Shown here: piece by piece, positions 6,587 through 9,360 of the stretch | Position numbering within the stretch: the first letter of the stretch is position 1 | How the letters are laid out: each line of letters begins with the position of its first letter | Assembly: GCA_013151315.1 (NCBI GenBank) | Contig: JAADIN010000034.1 | Location: 1 to 9,360, forward strand | Direction of reading: 5' to 3' | DNA: 9,360 nt | Source of the DNA: Planctomycetota bacterium | GTDB lineage: Bacteria > Planctomycetota > Planctomycetia > Pirellulales > Lacipirellulaceae | Notes under the pieces: generated by a model | Told to the model about the DNA's origin: nothing | The model's input: only the letters and a program-made list of their open reading frames with translations | The model's database searches: none | Made by a program: the position numbers and the translations under genes

Positions 6587-7875
6587 TTAATCGCCATGCT
6601 GGGCTATTTCTTCTTCGATTCGTAACAGGCGATTGTATTTAGCAAGGCGTTCGCTGCGGACGATCGAGCCGATTTTTATTTGGTCGGCTGCGGTTCCCAC
6701 GGCTAGGTCGGCAATCGTCGTGTCTTCGGTTTCGCCGCTGCGAGCTGAGACGACCGAAGTAAACCCTGCCTGGCGGCCTAGTTCCATGGTCTTGAGCGCC
6801 TCGCTGAGTGTGCCGATTTGGTTGACCTTTATCAGAACACTGTTGGCGGCGGCCGTTTCGATGCCTCGCTGAACCCGTTCCGAGTTGGTGGTAAAGAGGT
6901 CATCGCCCACTAGTTGCACTCGCTTGCCAAGCCGGCTGTGAGCGTCTGCCAGCCAGACCAATCCTCTTCGGCCAGGGCATCCTCGATACTCGTAATCGGG
7001 TACTTGTCGACCCAGTTCGCCAGCCGATCGACCAGCTCGTCGCTGGTAAGCTGAACGCCGCCTTCGGAGGCTAAACGATACCGACCTGCCTCAAAAAAGT
7101 GGGTGGCGGCTACGTCCAAAGCGATCGTGACATCTTCGCCCGGTCGCAAGTGTGCGGCTTCAATGGCTTGCACCACCAATTCAATGGCCTGTTCATTGCT
7201 TTCTAGGCGAGGTCCAAAACCTCCTTCGTCGCCCACCAAACGTCCTTCGTAGCCGGCCGCTGTGAGCAACTCGCCTAGTCGGTTGTAGATGCGGACCGTC
7301 CACTCGAGGCCCGTGCGATAGTCGGCCGCCCCGATCGGCATGATCAGCACGTCCTGGAAATCAAGGTTGCCGCCAGCGTGTAAACCACCCGAGATCATAT
7401 TCGTCATCGGCAGCGGCATACGCGGCGCAGGTACAGGATCTTTGTCGTCACGCAGTGCCGACAGCATCTTGTTGATGTGGAGATAGAGCGGAATGTTTTG
7501 CAGTGCAGCGCCCGCATGGGCCGCCGCCAACGAGACACCCAAAATCGCGTTGGCTCCGAGCTGCGATTTCTGGGGCGTGGCGTCGAGTTCAAGCAGTTTT
7601 TCATCGACGACACTCTGTTGGGTCGGGTCGGTGCCGACCAGGGCCGAGGCGATTTTCTCGTTCACATTGGCCACCGCCTGCAAGACGCCCAAGCCATCGT
7701 AGCGAGCAGCATCGCCGTCTCGCAGTTCCAGGGCTTCGGCCGCGCCGGTGCTGGCGCCCGAAGGCACGATCGCCCTCCCTGCCAGTTTTCCATTGACCTG
7801 TATGTCGACCTCGACCGTTGGTCGACCGCGACTGTCGAGAACTTCGCGGGCGTGAATTTTAGTAATGGTAGACAA
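6587..7875 (-). CDS. eno: Enolase, divergent type, with one apparent frameshift
   Basis: Enolase interconverts 2-phosphoglycerate and phosphoenolpyruvate in the cytoplasm. The first frame gives residues 1-314 (EVLDSRGRPTVEVDI, VPSGASTG, GDEGGFGPR) and stops at a TAG at 6909-6911. The rest (LVGDDLFTTN, LIKVNQIGTL, SGETEDTTIADLAVG, SERLAKYNRLLRIEEE) is in another frame. One missing base in GCCGGC (6931-6936) explains this; adding it back reads QTLTARLGKRVQLVGDDLF and gives 429 residues, the usual length. Metal ligands appear intact: D254, E298 and D325, counted in the restored protein. Catalytic K350 and K401, H166 and E217 are kept. Residues equivalent to yeast Glu168 and His373 are D175 and A378, as in a variant subfamily with SARSGETED in place of SHRSGETED. 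The start is TTG (7875-7873) with a good ribosome binding site. It is the last gene of the right-hand block. Confidence 0.88.
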
Positions 7876-7883
7876 GCTTGCTT

Positions 7884-7888
7884 CTCCT
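7884..7888 (-). promoter_or_regulatory. Ribosome binding site of the enolase gene
   Basis: AGGAG on the minus strand (within AAAAGGAG, 7884-7891) lies 8 bases before the TTG start at 7875-7873. It is the only strong Shine-Dalgarno site among the starts visible in the window, and it decides for TTG: no ATG in frame lies nearby, and TTG directly precedes the conserved enolase N-terminus STITKIHAREVLDSRG. Confidence 0.8.
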
Positions 7889-7901
7889 TTTCAATATGAG
7901 G

Positions 7902-8953
7902 TTATCGCTCTGGGGCGTCTTCAAGAATCACATGGGCCTTCTGCAAGACGTCTTCCCAGTGTGCTGGCGACTCGGTAAACAGCGCGCGACATAACTGACG
8001 AATTTGCTCGCGCGTGGTTCTTCCAGGTAATCAATTTTGCTTTTGCCATCGAGCCGTGCCAACGCACAGCCGGCAGTGTTTTGGATGGCCCGTTGTACGA
8101 GAGCATCGTACTCGGCGGCCGAAATGACGCTGAGCATTTGAGCCCGATAGTGCGTCCAGAAATTTTTGGTTAATTCGAAATAGGGTTCATGGAGCGGCGC
8201 GAAGCAAAACGCCTTCAGCATCAAATGGCTCAGGAAAAAACCGAGGTCGAATGCCGGATCTCCGTAGTGGCCGACCTCAAAGTCGATGAGCATCAGGCTT
8301 TGCTCGGACAGAAGCAGGTTCTTGGGGCTGAAGTCGCCGTGAACGAGGCAGTGCCGCTCGCGGAGGACCGAGTCGATGAGCCGTGTGATCGCCGGTTCTA
8401 GATCGGGATGCTCGCATGCGATCTGCCGGTAGAACGGATCAATCCGAAGCTCGTCAAAGAACTGTCGATCGTCCAACTGGCGGGCCAATTTTTCTTCATG
8501 CCAGCTTCCCGAGTGCAAACGTCCCAATAGTTCTCCACAGGCGGCAGCGACCTCAGCGCGAGCGCGCCCTGCAAGTAGTTCGTCTTTCCAAACGACATGG
8601 TCCGATGGTGCGGCCGTCATCGCGTAAAGATAGTTGTCGCGGTCTTCGAACAAGAGCCGAGGCGTCTCGGCTCGCAACGAACTTTTTCCGTCGACCTTGG
8701 TGAGCTTCGCACACTCGTCGAGCACTTCCACTTCGCGCCAAATCCGCTCGACGCTACATGTCCAGACGTCGGCCACCCGCAACTGCTCGCGAGCTTGTTT
8801 TAAGATGAATGATTCGCCCTCGGTTCGAGCGACATGGAGTACCACATTCGAAACGCCGCCAACGAGTTCACGGACACCGACCGTCTCGCCCGAGCCGAGG
8901 TGGCCTTTGGTGCGTAGATACTCTTCGGCATTGGTCTCGTCGAGTAGTTGCAT
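7902..8953 (-). CDS. APH-fold small-molecule kinase, methylthioribose-kinase-like, with apparent C-terminal frameshift
   Basis: This is a protein-kinase-like phosphotransferase of the APH family that should move phosphate from ATP to a small hydroxyl substrate in the cytoplasm. Visible motifs are a glycine-rich loop VGGVSNVV (31-38), an ATP-binding lysine in FILKQA (K52), the catalytic loop VHGDFSPKN (204-212, catalytic D207) and the metal-binding LIDFEVGHYGDPAFDLG (D224). ILKQAREQLRV resembles methylthioribose kinase, but HGDFSPKN is the broader APH form, so the substrate is open. As the frame stands, the protein has 341 residues and ends in an odd CLPSRQHTGKTSCRRPM. Shifting frame at the CGCGCG run (8009-8014) instead gives REQIRQLCRALFTESPAHWE and onward to a TAA at 7902-7904, 26 bases before enolase. 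A 2-base gain or 1-base loss would explain this. It starts 6 bases after the dehydrogenase stop. The operon suggests glycerate as a possible substrate. Confidence 0.85.
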
Positions 8954-8959
8954 GGTCGA

Positions 8960-9360
8960 TTAGTTACATGAGAGTTCGGTGACATTGTTTTGCGGCTGGC
9001 CAGCCAAAAAGGCCGCTACGTTTTCGACCATCGTTTGCATCAACCGTTTTCGGGCAGCCAAGCTTGACCAAGCCATGTGGGGCGTGATGAGACAGTTCTT
9101 CACCCCGAGCAGCGGATTGTCGGGATGGATCGGTTCGCTTGATACGACGTCAACTGCCGCCCCGGCTATCAAGCCAGCATTAAGCGCCTCGGCCAAGTCG
9201 CGTTCCTCGACCAACCCGCCTCGCGAAGTGTTAATCAAAAATGCGTCACGGCGCATACTGCTCAGCAATGTGCGATTGACCATCCGGTCGTTCTCCGGCG
9301 TGAGCGGGCAGTGTAGGCTCACGATGTCGGCTTCAGCGAACAGTGCTTCGGACGATAGCC
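8960..9360 (-). CDS. D-isomer-specific 2-hydroxyacid dehydrogenase, probable glycerate dehydrogenase (C-terminal part)
   Basis: The frame enters from the right edge, beginning LSSEALFAEADIVSLHCPLT, and ends at a TAA (8962-8960), giving 132 residues. It covers the end of the NAD-binding domain and the C-terminal segment. The catalytic series of the family is present: Arg in INTSRGGLVEE, Glu in VVSSEPIHPDNPLL and His in LITPHMAWSS. The TPHxAW string followed by ARKRLMQTMVENVAAFLAG is typical of NADH-dependent hydroxypyruvate reductase/D-glycerate dehydrogenase, as opposed to lactate or phosphoglycerate dehydrogenases, though this is family resemblance and not proof of substrate. The family converts hydroxypyruvate or glyoxylate to D-glycerate or glycolate in the cytoplasm. 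The kinase gene begins 6 bases downstream, so the two are almost certainly cotranscribed. GTG at 9322 is not a start: the frame and the family similarity continue upstream of it. Confidence 0.88.
   Translation of the reverse strand, partial: LSSEALFAEADIVSLHCPLTPENDRMVNRTLLSSMRRDAFLINTSRGGLVEERDLAEALNAGLIAGAAVDVVSSEPIHPDNPLLGVKNCLITPHMAWSSLAARKRLMQTMVENVAAFLAGQPQNNVTELSCN

Noticed and set aside
6392..6625. Small plus-strand frame with a hydrophobic end (PIALIAMLGYFFF)
   Set aside because: It overlaps the antisense of the conserved enolase C-terminus, the Gln/His/Thr-rich body looks non-coding, and there is no ribosome binding site.
6905..6940. Programmed ribosomal frameshift in enolase
   Set aside because: No slippery heptamer or downstream stimulatory structure is seen, and enolases are not known to use frameshifting; a one-base error explains it more simply.
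6587..9360. Phosphinate/phosphonate biosynthesis cluster (enolase paralog beside a 2-hydroxyacid dehydrogenase)
   Set aside because: Nothing resembling PEP mutase, phosphonopyruvate decarboxylase or a nucleotidyltransferase is visible here; kept only as an alternative for the unusual enolase.

Overview
The window looks like a piece of a Planctomycetota chromosome, probably a Pirellulales-like member. This is an inference from three things: the gene content (a large membrane-anchored VWA protein, a DUF4175-like protein and an exported coiled-coil protein in a row), the scarcity of Shine-Dalgarno sites, and intergenic gaps filled with degenerate repeats of the 'CACGGATGAACACGGAT', 'CCACGAAAGAAACGAAA' and 'AACAGGATTAAGCAGGTT' kinds. 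All genes that can be supported are on the minus strand, so they read from right to left.

Right block (6587-9360): a tight run of three genes. It starts with the C-terminal part of a D-glycerate/2-hydroxyacid dehydrogenase (cut by the window edge). Six bases later comes an APH-fold small-molecule kinase resembling methylthioribose kinase, and 26 bases after its restored stop comes an enolase. Kinase and enolase each carry one apparent frameshift, and restoring the frame recovers a sensible C-terminus in both. The order dehydrogenase, kinase, enolase matches the chemical route hydroxypyruvate to D-glycerate to 2-phosphoglycerate to PEP. The enolase is a divergent type: two residues matching yeast Glu168 and His373 are replaced by Asp and Ala, while the metal ligands and both active-site lysines are kept.

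Middle (5611-6586): almost 1 kb without a credible gene. It holds two short intergenic repeat pieces, an otherwise featureless stretch, and a roughly 240-bp decayed nested palindrome.

Left block (1-5610): three genes in one direction. They are a VWA/BatA-like membrane protein with a MIDAS motif, a three-helix membrane protein of DUF4175 type with a long periplasmic part, and the start of an exported coiled-coil protein that runs off the left edge. The two gaps between them hold inverted-repeat elements, and one element runs into the annotated start codon of the next gene. These three proteins probably work together at the cell envelope, but their process is unknown. The MoxR ATPase and DUF58 genes that often accompany such VWA proteins are not in the window; they could lie beyond the left edge.
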